Source of the DNA: Phycisphaerales bacterium
GTDB taxonomy: Bacteria > Planctomycetota > Phycisphaerae > Phycisphaerales > SM1A02
Length of the DNA stretch: 5,768 bases
Assembly: GCA_018882625.1 (NCBI GenBank)
Contig: VERO01000161.1
Span: 1-5,768, forward strand
Reading direction: 5' to 3'
The notes beneath the pieces were generated by a model. That model saw nothing but the letters and a program-made list of their open reading frames with translations. It searched no databases and was not told where the DNA came from. Below, one piece after another: positions 1-5,768 of the stretch (its first letter is position 1; each line of letters starts with the position of its first letter). The position numbers and the translations under genes were made by a program.

Positions 1-612
1 GCGAAGCTCATTCGGGGTTGCGCGAAGCTCCAGCATGAAGACCGTGCGGCTGGGGTAGGGGATGTTCGAGAGTCGCACGAGGCAGTCGGGCGAGAAGTCG
101 GGGAGCCCGCCGCTCGAGAGCAGCGTCTGGTTCAGCCGGATGTTCATCGCGTCGCTGAACCCGAATGTCCGCGTGATGCCGCCCTTGCCCGCATCGCCAA
201 ATGTCCAGGGCGTATCCCGGTCCGGCACGGCGGCCGGGTCGTTCCACACCGAGTCGCGCGCATTCCACGTCTCGATCGGCCGCTGCGCCGCGAACGCGCG
301 GTCGCACAGCTCGCTGTAGGGCTCGAGGCCGAGCATCGGGGGCAGCGCGTTGGGCCAGAAACTCGGGTTGGCGAGGTTCTCCGCCATCGGGGCCGAGTCC
401 TTCTTGCCCTCCCACGGCACCCGCTCCTTGTTCATGTTGGCCCACGACGACATCGCTCCGCCCCAGGCACGCAGGTTGGATTGGCTCTTCGTCGCCCACA
501 TCGACCGGCGCACCATCGCGATGCCTGGCATGACGAGCGCGGCAAGCACCGCGATGATGCCGATCACCACCAGCATCTCGACGACCGTGAACGCGCGGCG
601 CGGCCTAGCCAT
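1..612 (-). CDS. Prepilin-type N-terminal cleavage/methylation protein, 3' end missing
   Basis: The frame is open for 204 codons from an ATG at 612-610 to the window edge, so the C-terminus is missing. The N-terminus is a class III (type IV pilin/type II secretion pseudopilin) signal: a short basic leader MARPRRA, then F8 as the mature first residue with Glu at +5 (FTVVE), then a hydrophobic helix to about residue 30. The residue before cleavage is Ala7, not the usual Gly. The body has SNLRAWG (46-52) and WPNALPPMLG (86-95), in the style of the many planctomycete proteins with this signal. The family is exported through the inner membrane and processed by prepilin peptidase; this member's role is unknown. 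The start is well constrained: the frame has a stop at 630-628 and no other start before 612. It overlaps the regulator gene by 8 bp and has no visible Shine-Dalgarno sequence, so translation is probably coupled. Family call is firm; function is open. Confidence 0.88.
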   Translation of the reverse strand, partial: MARPRRAFTVVEMLVVIGIIAVLAALVMPGIAMVRRSMWATKSQSNLRAWGGAMSSWANMNKERVPWEGKKDSAPMAENLANPSFWPNALPPMLGLEPYSELCDRAFAAQRPIETWNARDSVWNDPAAVPDRDTPWTFGDAGKGGITRTFGFSDAMNIRLNQTLLSSGGLPDFSPDCLVRLSNIPYPSRTVFMLELRATPNELR

Positions 613-958
613 CGATGACGAGCGCGATCAGGCTGGAGATCCTGCGGTGCGCCTCGATCGGATGCCTCAGCGGCAGCTCTCGGTGCACCTTGTACCTGTT
701 GCGCCGGCCGATCCGCTCTCGTTCGAGGTAGTTGCCCTCCTCAAGATCCGACACGATGCGCTGGACCGCACGCTCGGTGATGCCCACCTGGACCGCGACA
801 TCCCTGAGCCGGATCTCGGGCTCCTTGGCGATCAGCAGCAGCACGTGTGCGTGGTTGCTGAGGAAGGTCCACGCAGCCCGGTGCTCGGTTGGGGCCGGCG
901 TCCGGCCACGAGGAGTCTTGGCGGTTCGTGCATTGCTGCGGATCTTGCGTGAGACCAA
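605..958 (-). CDS. Winged helix-turn-helix transcriptional regulator (MarR/ArsR-like fold)
   Basis: A 117-residue protein. Residues 1-27 are a basic tail rich in Lys, Arg and Pro. A compact winged helix-turn-helix follows: WTFLSNHAHVLLLIAKEP (30-47), a helix-turn-helix around LRDVAVQVGITERAVQRIV (51-69), and a basic wing around ERERIGRRNRYKV (79-91). The last 25 residues may be a dimerisation helix. No ligand-binding or metal-binding domain is visible, so any effector is unknown. The start is the TTG at 958-956, the only usual start codon before the conserved domain. It directly follows the dabA stop codon in the same frame and has GGAG (971-968) 9 nt upstream, inside the end of dabA. Its stop overlaps the start of the prepilin gene. 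Position suggests it regulates the dab operon, possibly its own transcript; that is inference. The fold call is strong and the exact family is not settled. Confidence 0.85.
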   Translation of the reverse strand: MVSRKIRSNARTAKTPRGRTPAPTEHRAAWTFLSNHAHVLLLIAKEPEIRLRDVAVQVGITERAVQRIVSDLEEGNYLERERIGRRNRYKVHRELPLRHPIEAHRRISSLIALVIDG

Positions 959-971
959 TCAGGCGGGCTCC
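959..971 (-). promoter_or_regulatory. Ribosome binding site for the winged-helix regulator
   Basis: GGAG at 971-968, preceded by further purines (GAGGGATGGGAG), lies 9 nt before the TTG at 958 and within the last codons of dabA. It decides the start, because no ATG or GTG exists before the conserved domain. Confidence 0.5.
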
Positions 972-3319
972 CATCCCTCGCCCGGGACGAAGCGCTGGTG
1001 TGCGCCGCCCTGCGGGTCGAGCGCAAACAATCGTACCCACCCGTTCTCGACAAGATCGGCCACATGCCTCTGGTTCGCCAGCACCCCATCGATCCTCGAT
1101 GTGGGTGCCTCCACAATGACCTGCAGGCGAAGCGGCTCGTGCCGCCAGGAACCGTCCGCAGCCTGCACGGACTGGAGGGGGAGCCCAGTGCGGAGGTCCC
1201 CGCCGTTGCCGACCGCAACCCCAGCCCGGCCGATCCGGTTGTGCAGGACCTTGTCTCCAGCCCCGAGCACCTCAGGGTCGACCGTGGACGCGAGGTACTG
1301 GAGGTTGATCCACGAGGCGACCACCATGGGCGCGGAGAGGATCAGGTCAAGCAGCGCGCCGTCCGTGTCCGCATCCGCGTCGTAGTCGTGCAGGAATGTG
1401 CGGGACCCGAGGTCGACGCCGCGGGTGCGCGAGCGCCGTGCCGCGATGAATGCCGCATTGCCCGCCAGTCCCCACTCCGGCCGCACCTCAGCCCAGTCGC
1501 GTGTCCTGCGCCGCAGGGCGGCGAGCAGCCGGCGGGCGCCGCCGCGAGGCCGCACTCCCAGCGACGGGGCGCGCTCCGCGCGGGCCGCAGCGCACGCATC
1601 ATCGAGCATCTGCTGCGCATGACGGAGAGCGTGCGCGTACGACGGCGGCATGGCACCCGAGTCAAGCATCCTGATCGAGTCATCGGACGTGTCGTGCACG
1701 GCCGCCACGAAGAGCGTGTCCTCGGGAATGCGCCAGCCGCGCGGCCGAAGCGCATCGCGCACGTGCGGCGAGTTCAGGATCGCGCACGCCACACGCGCGT
1801 TCGCCGCGCCTCCGTGGCCCCCGCATGCCCCGCAGTCGAGCGATGTGCCGTGAGGGTTGTTGGCGCTGCGCGCAGAGTGGCCGCAGAGCATCACGACCGG
1901 CGCGATATGGCCGTGCATGCCCATCCCGCGCAGCATGAACTCCGCGGTGCGCACCTGCGCATCAAGTCCGAGGCCGGATCCGTCGGACTCGGGATCGAGG
2001 CAGATCGGCGCGCACTCCTCGCGGCGCTCGCGGCTTGCCAGGCAGCTCTCGCCGATGGCCATGGCCGCGGCGTAGGCCAATCCAGCGATCTCGACTGACG
2101 CAAATGCAGAGGCCGGTGCCTTGTGCAGGTGAGTGGCGAGGCCCGCCGCCAGCGGGTCGGCGCGGGACTCGCTCTGGATCGAGCACGCTGGCTTGAGCAG
2201 CACGGGGCACCGTGCGGAGGTCGTGTCCGCGTCGGACCACTCCATGGCGACGCCGAAGAACCCCGCGAATCCCTTCGTCTGCACTGCGGGCGACAGCAGC
2301 TCCAGATGCCTTCGCACCGGCTCGGAACGCACATCGATGCAGAAGACGGCCTGCATGGCAGGCCGGAGGTCTGGCTCCGCATCGGCGCTGGCGCGCACCG
2401 ACTGGAGCAGCCGACGGCAGTAGGCGTCCTCGGAAGCCTCCTGCAGCGCAAGTCGGATGCGCTCATCGCCGACCGGTGCCGGATCCGAACTGCGGCGCGC
2501 CACGGCGCGACCGGTGCTCGGTGCGAGACGCATGACGGCTGCGTCGGCGCAGGCGCGCGCCGCCAGAAGGTCACGCACGGCGCCAGGATCGTTGCGGTCG
2601 CGCTCCCACGCGATGCGCCGTGCATGGGTTGCCCACCCGTAGATGCCCGAAAGCAGACGCAGGAATGCAGCGTCCCGCTCCGTGAAGTCCACCCCGATGA
2701 TGTCGATCGCGCGCTCGATTGCGGCGTCAGGGTCATCCGGCATCAGGGCGATCTCGTCGCGGAAACCAGGAAGTCCTGCGATGTCAATTGACAGGTCGAC
2801 GGACGCATGGGCGCGCCACCGCGCGAAGGGTCGTGCCGGATCAGCCGCATCGAGCGAGCGCCCCGACTGGTGCTCCATCTCGCACCAGCGTGCCAGCGCA
2901 TCGCACACCACCTGGTTCCAGCGGGTGCCCTCGCGCCAGTCGATCCACTCCGCGGCCGTCCGCGAGGGCACCTCGATGCGCCCCGGCGAGGTGGGGTGAC
3001 CGTTGAGCATCGACTCGAGCGCATCGGAGGCAACCCCGACGCGGCGGGCTGCGCCTTCCACGTCGGCGCGGTCGAAGGCTCCCTCGAGCCATCGCTGGCG
3101 GAAGTGCGAGACTGGCGGCAGGAGCGAGGCGCCAAGGCCGTCGCGGACGACACGCGCGGCGGCATCGATCGGTGTGGGCGCATGCCCGACGAAGGGGTTA
3201 ACCGCCACAAAGGACTCCAGGCCCCAGCACGGCGGGATCAGCAGGCAGGCGCGCGCGATGTCCTCGGCGACGGGTACGGCGAGGCGGGCAAGGGCTGGGT
3301 TGCGCAGGATCTCAGGCAC
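959..3319 (-). CDS. dabA: DabA, carbonic-anhydrase-like subunit of the DAB inorganic carbon transporter (DUF2309/UPF0753)
   Basis: A 786-residue protein recognised as DabA. In studied systems it binds zinc, resembles a beta-carbonic anhydrase, and sits at the membrane with DabB, where it is thought to hydrate CO2 to bicarbonate in one direction. Family marks in order: IPPCWGLESFVAVNPFVG (28-45); FCIDVRSE (326-333), giving ligands Cys327 and Asp329; MLCGHS (477-482) with His481; DCGACGG (495-501) with Cys496; and a C-terminal block with GLAGNAAFIAARR (617-629) and ASWINLQYLASTVDP (668-682). The His-to-Cys spacing of 15 matches the ligands H524 and C539 reported for the Halothiobacillus protein, from memory. 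There is no signal peptide, as expected for a cytoplasmic-side subunit. The start is a GTG at 3319-3317, overlapping the dabB stop by 8 bp (GTGCCTGA), with GGAG 6 nt upstream. Length is towards the short end for the family. No frameshift or missing ligand is seen. Confidence 0.95.
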   Translation of the reverse strand: MPEILRNPALARLAVPVAEDIARACLLIPPCWGLESFVAVNPFVGHAPTPIDAAARVVRDGLGASLLPPVSHFRQRWLEGAFDRADVEGAARRVGVASDALESMLNGHPTSPGRIEVPSRTAAEWIDWREGTRWNQVVCDALARWCEMEHQSGRSLDAADPARPFARWRAHASVDLSIDIAGLPGFRDEIALMPDDPDAAIERAIDIIGVDFTERDAAFLRLLSGIYGWATHARRIAWERDRNDPGAVRDLLAARACADAAVMRLAPSTGRAVARRSSDPAPVGDERIRLALQEASEDAYCRRLLQSVRASADAEPDLRPAMQAVFCIDVRSEPVRRHLELLSPAVQTKGFAGFFGVAMEWSDADTTSARCPVLLKPACSIQSESRADPLAAGLATHLHKAPASAFASVEIAGLAYAAAMAIGESCLASRERREECAPICLDPESDGSGLGLDAQVRTAEFMLRGMGMHGHIAPVVMLCGHSARSANNPHGTSLDCGACGGHGGAANARVACAILNSPHVRDALRPRGWRIPEDTLFVAAVHDTSDDSIRMLDSGAMPPSYAHALRHAQQMLDDACAAARAERAPSLGVRPRGGARRLLAALRRRTRDWAEVRPEWGLAGNAAFIAARRSRTRGVDLGSRTFLHDYDADADTDGALLDLILSAPMVVASWINLQYLASTVDPEVLGAGDKVLHNRIGRAGVAVGNGGDLRTGLPLQSVQAADGSWRHEPLRLQVIVEAPTSRIDGVLANQRHVADLVENGWVRLFALDPQGGAHQRFVPGEGWEPA

Positions 3320-4862
3320 GGGTCACTCCATTGGTGGTGGTGCGGAAGAGGTCGTTGACACGGTCGAGAGCACGGTTGGCGATGACGCCGAGGTAGAAGC
3401 CGTTCATCGCGTGGATGCGCAGGCGCTCCCCGAAGCGCCGCCCCTCCAGTGCCGGCATGGCTGCATGGACCGCCGCGAGCACCGCGATCGCAGTGACAGG
3501 AACGGCTGCGGCGATCCACGCCGTCGTACCCGAACCTTGGCGCACCATCGGCGCAGCGGATCCGAGCCACAAGGCCGCAGCCGCGTAGAGGGCACACGCG
3601 ACCGCTGGAGCGAACGCTGAGCACGCGGCCGATGCGGCGACCCTCGCGAGTGTCGCCCTCACGCATGCGCGGCGCCGGCCCAGAAGCGCCACCCAGCACT
3701 GCCCAACGGCGATTGCCACGATGGCCAGCAGCGCGACCTTGCCGGGTCCAGCCCCGTTGGCAAGCCCGAATGCGCTCGCCCATGCGGCAAGCGAGAGCCC
3801 GGAAACGACCGTGCCTAGGAGCAGCAGCGACAGTGCACGGGTGGCGTGCGGCGCCGGTAGACGCGCCGCTGGGGGCACCTCGCCGGCGCGCAGGAAGCTC
3901 CACGCCTTGTAGAGACCATGGCCCACGATGTGCAGCAGTGCGGCAGGAAATGCGCACAGCGCGCACTGCACCAGCATGAAGCCCATCTGCGACACGGTTG
4001 ACCAGGCCAGCGCGGTCTTGGCGCGCGCGCCAAACCATGTGGCTGGTGCGGCGACCACCATCGAGGCAGTGCCGAATGCCGAAAGGAGCAGCCACGACTC
4101 TGGCACGCGCTCGATTGCCGGCGCAAGCCTGATCAGCAGCACGCCGCCGGCATTGACGATTCCTGCGTGCATGAGCGCAGACACTGGCGTTGGCGCCTCC
4201 ATAGTGTCGGGCAGCCATCCGTGGAATGGAACCTGCGCAGACTTGACGATCACCGCTGCGCACAGCACCAGTGCGAACGCAGTGAGCGCGGCGCCGTCGC
4301 GGACCGTGGATGCGGAGGCGGCCGCGTCGGTGACGCTGGTGGATCCCCATGCGCCCCACGCCACCGCACAGGCGGCAACCAGCAGCGCGTCCCCGATCCA
4401 GCTGACGGTGCGGGCGCGGCGTGCCGCGGTGCTTGCCTCTGGCCTCTCGCGGAAGAACCTGAGCACCCGGTCAAGGCAGGTTCCGAGGGCGATCCACGCG
4501 CCGATCAGCAGCGGGAGGGCGTCTGCCATGGCGAGCACGACCGCACAGCCCACCGTCGCTGCCATCCACGCGAGGAACTCGCGTCGCCGCGCATGACCGA
4601 CCATGCAGCGCTCGGCATACCGGCAGGCGACCACGCCGATTCCCGCGACAAGCAGCGCAACGATGGAGGTGACCCGGTCCACGCATAGCCCAAGCGTCGC
4701 AGCTGGGGCGTCATGCGTCGCGGCCCACGCCACGGCGCCGGTCGCCAGCGCGAGAAGCACCCAAGGCACGGCCTGAAGCGGCATCGCGCATGCCACCCGC
4801 GCGGCGCGACCGGGCAGGGGCATGGGGCGGGTTACGTGCGACGGCTGATACACGACATCCAT
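3312..4862 (-). CDS. dabB: DabB, NuoL/MrpA-like membrane subunit of the DAB inorganic carbon transporter
   Basis: A 516-residue polytopic membrane protein of the proton-conducting transporter family, mostly Ala/Leu/Val-rich helices from about residue 30 to 470. The signature is KSAQVPFHGWLPD (207-219) followed by MEAPTPVSALMHAGIVNAGG (221-240). Lys207 and His232 line up with NuoL Lys229 and His254. AKTALAWSTVSQMGFM (281-296) and HIVGHGLYKAWSFL (311-324) supply further antiporter-type Lys/His residues. It is taken as DabB, not a complex I subunit, because dabA follows directly and no other nuo or mrp gene is present. The position of NuoL Glu144 is Ile124, after Trp123. The C-terminal lateral helix of NuoL is absent. 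It is thought to carry the cation flux that drives DabA. The start is uncertain: ATG 4862 gives a 26-residue polar extension, while ATG 4784 (Met27) gives 490 residues beginning right at the first helix, with a weak GGTG upstream. Confidence 0.93.
   Translation of the reverse strand: MDVVYQPSHVTRPMPLPGRAARVACAMPLQAVPWVLLALATGAVAWAATHDAPAATLGLCVDRVTSIVALLVAGIGVVACRYAERCMVGHARRREFLAWMAATVGCAVVLAMADALPLLIGAWIALGTCLDRVLRFFRERPEASTAARRARTVSWIGDALLVAACAVAWGAWGSTSVTDAAASASTVRDGAALTAFALVLCAAVIVKSAQVPFHGWLPDTMEAPTPVSALMHAGIVNAGGVLLIRLAPAIERVPESWLLLSAFGTASMVVAAPATWFGARAKTALAWSTVSQMGFMLVQCALCAFPAALLHIVGHGLYKAWSFLRAGEVPPAARLPAPHATRALSLLLLGTVVSGLSLAAWASAFGLANGAGPGKVALLAIVAIAVGQCWVALLGRRRACVRATLARVAASAACSAFAPAVACALYAAAALWLGSAAPMVRQGSGTTAWIAAAVPVTAIAVLAAVHAAMPALEGRRFGERLRIHAMNGFYLGVIANRALDRVNDLFRTTTNGVTRA
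3320..3329 (-). promoter_or_regulatory. Ribosome binding site for dabA
   Basis: GGAG at 3329-3326 lies 6 nt before the GTG at 3319 and sits inside the last codons of dabB. It supports this non-ATG start and coupled translation of the two subunits. Confidence 0.6.
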
Positions 4863-4870
4863 GTCGCGTA

Positions 4871-4899
4871 TCTATAGGCGCACTTCGGAGTCCTGTCAA
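4871..4899 (-). promoter_or_regulatory. Sigma70-type promoter for the dab operon
   Basis: The minus strand carries TTGACA at 4899-4894, a perfect -35 hexamer, then a 17-bp spacer, then TATAGA at 4876-4871 as the -10 (4 of 6, with the essential TATA part kept). This sits in the only intergenic gap of the window, one base after the stop codon of the dockerin gene and just before dabB. Transcription is predicted to start near 4865-4862. In such GC-rich DNA this match at optimal spacing is unlikely to be chance. No transcript data are available. Confidence 0.72.
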
Positions 4900-4911
4900 G
4901 TCACGGTGCGC
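4878..4911. repeat. Inverted repeat across the dab promoter, possible operator
   Basis: GCGCAC at 4878-4883 is matched by its reverse complement GTGCGC at 4906-4911, separated by 22 bp. A second short pair, ACTT at 4882-4885 and AAGT at 4898-4901, lies inside and shares bases with the left arm. The arms flank the -35 hexamer and cover part of the spacer and the end of the dockerin gene. This could be a regulator site or a weak RNA hairpin. A 6-bp match in GC-rich DNA may also be chance. Confidence 0.25.
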
Positions 4912-5768
4912 AGGCGCCCCATGCCGCGAGAACCGCGGCCAGGTCCGTGCCGTCGACCTGCCCGTCCCCGTTGATGTCGGCCGGACCTGACTGCGAGCCC
5001 CATGCGGCGAGCAGGATGGTCAGGTCGGAGCCGCCGGTGGTGCCGTCCGCATCGAGGTCGGCCGGGCACGCGGCCGTCGGCAGCTCCGCGGAGAGCCGGA
5101 GATCGTCGAAGTAGCCGAAGGCGTTGGCCGTTCCTGGCGAGGAATCGGTCGTCGCGAACAGGTTGGCGGCGAAGAGGGCTCCCGACGCGGTCGTCGTGTG
5201 GGAGAACAGCAGCTGTCCATTGGCGCGCAGGGTCGCCTCGCCCGTGGCGACGTTCCACCGGTACACAAACTCGTTCCACTGGTTGAGCTGCACGGATGCG
5301 CCCGTGGCGATCCTGTTGGAGGCCGCATAGCCGCCATTGAGCACCACGATGGACCCGTTCTGCGAGTTCACGAGGAATCCGCCGGATGTCTCGAAGGAGC
5401 TTCTCGAGATCATGATGCCCCAGCCGCTCGCCACGGACTGGCCGCCTGGCACGAACATCTTGACCCGCGTCTCGAGCACCGACCGTCCGCCCACGCTGGC
5501 CGCAGCCCACTTGCCGCTGTTGGCAAGGTCGAGGTAGCCCCGTGTACGCCCGTTGTTGAAGCGCTCGCTCACGAGTCGCGCCATCTGGCCAGTACCGCCG
5601 ACAGGATCTACGCCCGGGGCCACGCCCGGTCCGATGACCGACCCTGCAGTGAAGGGCGAGTTCACCGAGCCGCTGAGGACCCAGCTTCCCGTGGGACCAA
5701 ACCATGCGTTCTGGCCGTTCAGGTTGCCGGTGATGTAGGCGGGGAAGCTGAAATCGGTGGCGTAGATC
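4901..5768 (-). CDS. Secreted protein with C-terminal type I dockerin repeat, 5' end missing
   Basis: The frame is open from the right edge to a TGA at 4903-4901, giving 288 residues with the N-terminus and any signal peptide outside the window. Residues 1-230 look like an extracellular beta-sandwich, rich in Gly, Ser, Thr, Asn and aromatics. They include YITGNLNGQNAWFG (11-24) and ANAFGYFDDLRLS (214-226); the FDDLRLS end resembles concanavalin/LamG-like domains. A dockerin repeat lies between Cys234 and Cys286. It has two 12-residue calcium loops, DLDADGTTGGSD (237-248) and DINGDGQVDGTD (264-275), each followed by a helix ending in AAWG. The flanking cysteines may form a disulphide. This Cys-bounded form is common at the C-terminus of Phycisphaerales exported proteins, where it probably serves surface attachment and not a classic cellulosome; that is inference. 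The GTG at 5665 is not the true start because the frame continues upstream with the same character. The substrate is unknown. Confidence 0.87.
   Translation of the reverse strand, partial: IYATDFSFPAYITGNLNGQNAWFGPTGSWVLSGSVNSPFTAGSVIGPGVAPGVDPVGGTGQMARLVSERFNNGRTRGYLDLANSGKWAAASVGGRSVLETRVKMFVPGGQSVASGWGIMISRSSFETSGGFLVNSQNGSIVVLNGGYAASNRIATGASVQLNQWNEFVYRWNVATGEATLRANGQLLFSHTTTASGALFAANLFATTDSSPGTANAFGYFDDLRLSAELPTAACPADLDADGTTGGSDLTILLAAWGSQSGPADINGDGQVDGTDLAAVLAAWGACAP

Noticed and set aside
350..952. 200-codon plus-strand frame over the prepilin and regulator genes
   Set aside because: No domain is visible, and both minus-strand genes beneath it have clear conserved motifs.
998..2098. 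366-codon open frame on the plus strand, antisense to dabA
   Set aside because: It is a GC-rich shadow: Arg/Ala/Pro/His-rich with no recognisable domain, while the opposite strand encodes conserved DabA motifs throughout.
1891..2736. 281-codon minus-strand frame inside dabA
   Set aside because: Ser/Arg/Pro-rich composition typical of a frame-shifted GC-rich gene; the DabA ligand motif FCIDVRSE is in the other frame.
3238..4359. 373-codon minus-strand frame overlapping dabB
   Set aside because: Arg/Gly/Ala-rich with no family features; the dabB frame holds the antiporter signature over the same bases.
3312..4862. Reading dabB as complex I NuoL or an Mrp antiporter subunit
   Set aside because: The direct partner is dabA, no other nuo or mrp gene is present, the protein is short, and the C-terminal lateral helix and the helix-5 glutamate of NuoL are missing.
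4904..5068. Classic cellulosome dockerin
   Set aside because: No catalytic glycosidase domain or cohesin is visible, and this Cys-bounded repeat is widespread on non-cellulosomal exported proteins of Phycisphaerales.
4896..5705. 269-codon minus-strand frame over the dockerin gene
   Set aside because: Arg/Gly/Pro-rich shadow; the dockerin calcium loops and beta-rich region are in the neighbouring frame.

Overview
The window reads as a piece of a GC-rich planctomycete chromosome, most likely from the Phycisphaerae/Phycisphaerales. The clues are a secreted protein ending in the Cys-bounded dockerin repeat typical of that group (loops with DLDADG and DINGDG, a LLAAWG motif, and a C-terminal GAC), a planctomycete-style prepilin with Ala before the cleavage site, and strong G/C preference at third codon positions. 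All supported genes are on the minus strand, so transcription runs from high to low coordinates. Coding density is close to complete: the only real gap is about 38 bp (4863-4900).

Layout in transcription order: (1) 5768-4901, the 3' part of a gene for an exported protein with a probable beta-sandwich region and a C-terminal dockerin; its 5' end lies outside the window. (2) 4900-4863, a short gap with a strong sigma70-type promoter (TTGACA, 17-bp spacer, TATAGA). (3) 4862-3312, dabB, a membrane subunit of the NuoL/MrpA proton-channel family. (4) 3319-959, dabA (formerly DUF2309/UPF0753), the zinc-dependent carbonic-anhydrase-like partner, overlapping dabB by 8 bp. (5) 958-605, a small winged-helix transcriptional regulator whose TTG start directly follows the dabA stop codon. 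(6) 612-1, a prepilin-type protein overlapping the regulator by 8 bp and running off the left edge.

The core is a DAB inorganic-carbon accumulation system. In the characterised examples DabA and DabB form a membrane complex. It is thought to couple cation influx through DabB to one-way hydration of CO2 to bicarbonate in DabA, so that bicarbonate builds up in the cytoplasm. The predicted metal ligands of DabA (Cys327, Asp329, His481, Cys496) and the antiporter-type Lys/His residues of DabB are present, so the system looks intact. The compact order dabB-dabA-regulator-prepilin suggests one transcript from the promoter at about 4899-4871. The regulator is a natural candidate for controlling this operon, which is inference. 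The prepilin may be linked only by position.

The points most worth a second look are the possible leaderless start of dabB, the winged-helix gene fused in position to a DAB operon, the in-frame stop/start junction TGATTG, and the prepilin start with no visible ribosome binding site. No RNA genes, mobile elements or CRISPR arrays were seen.
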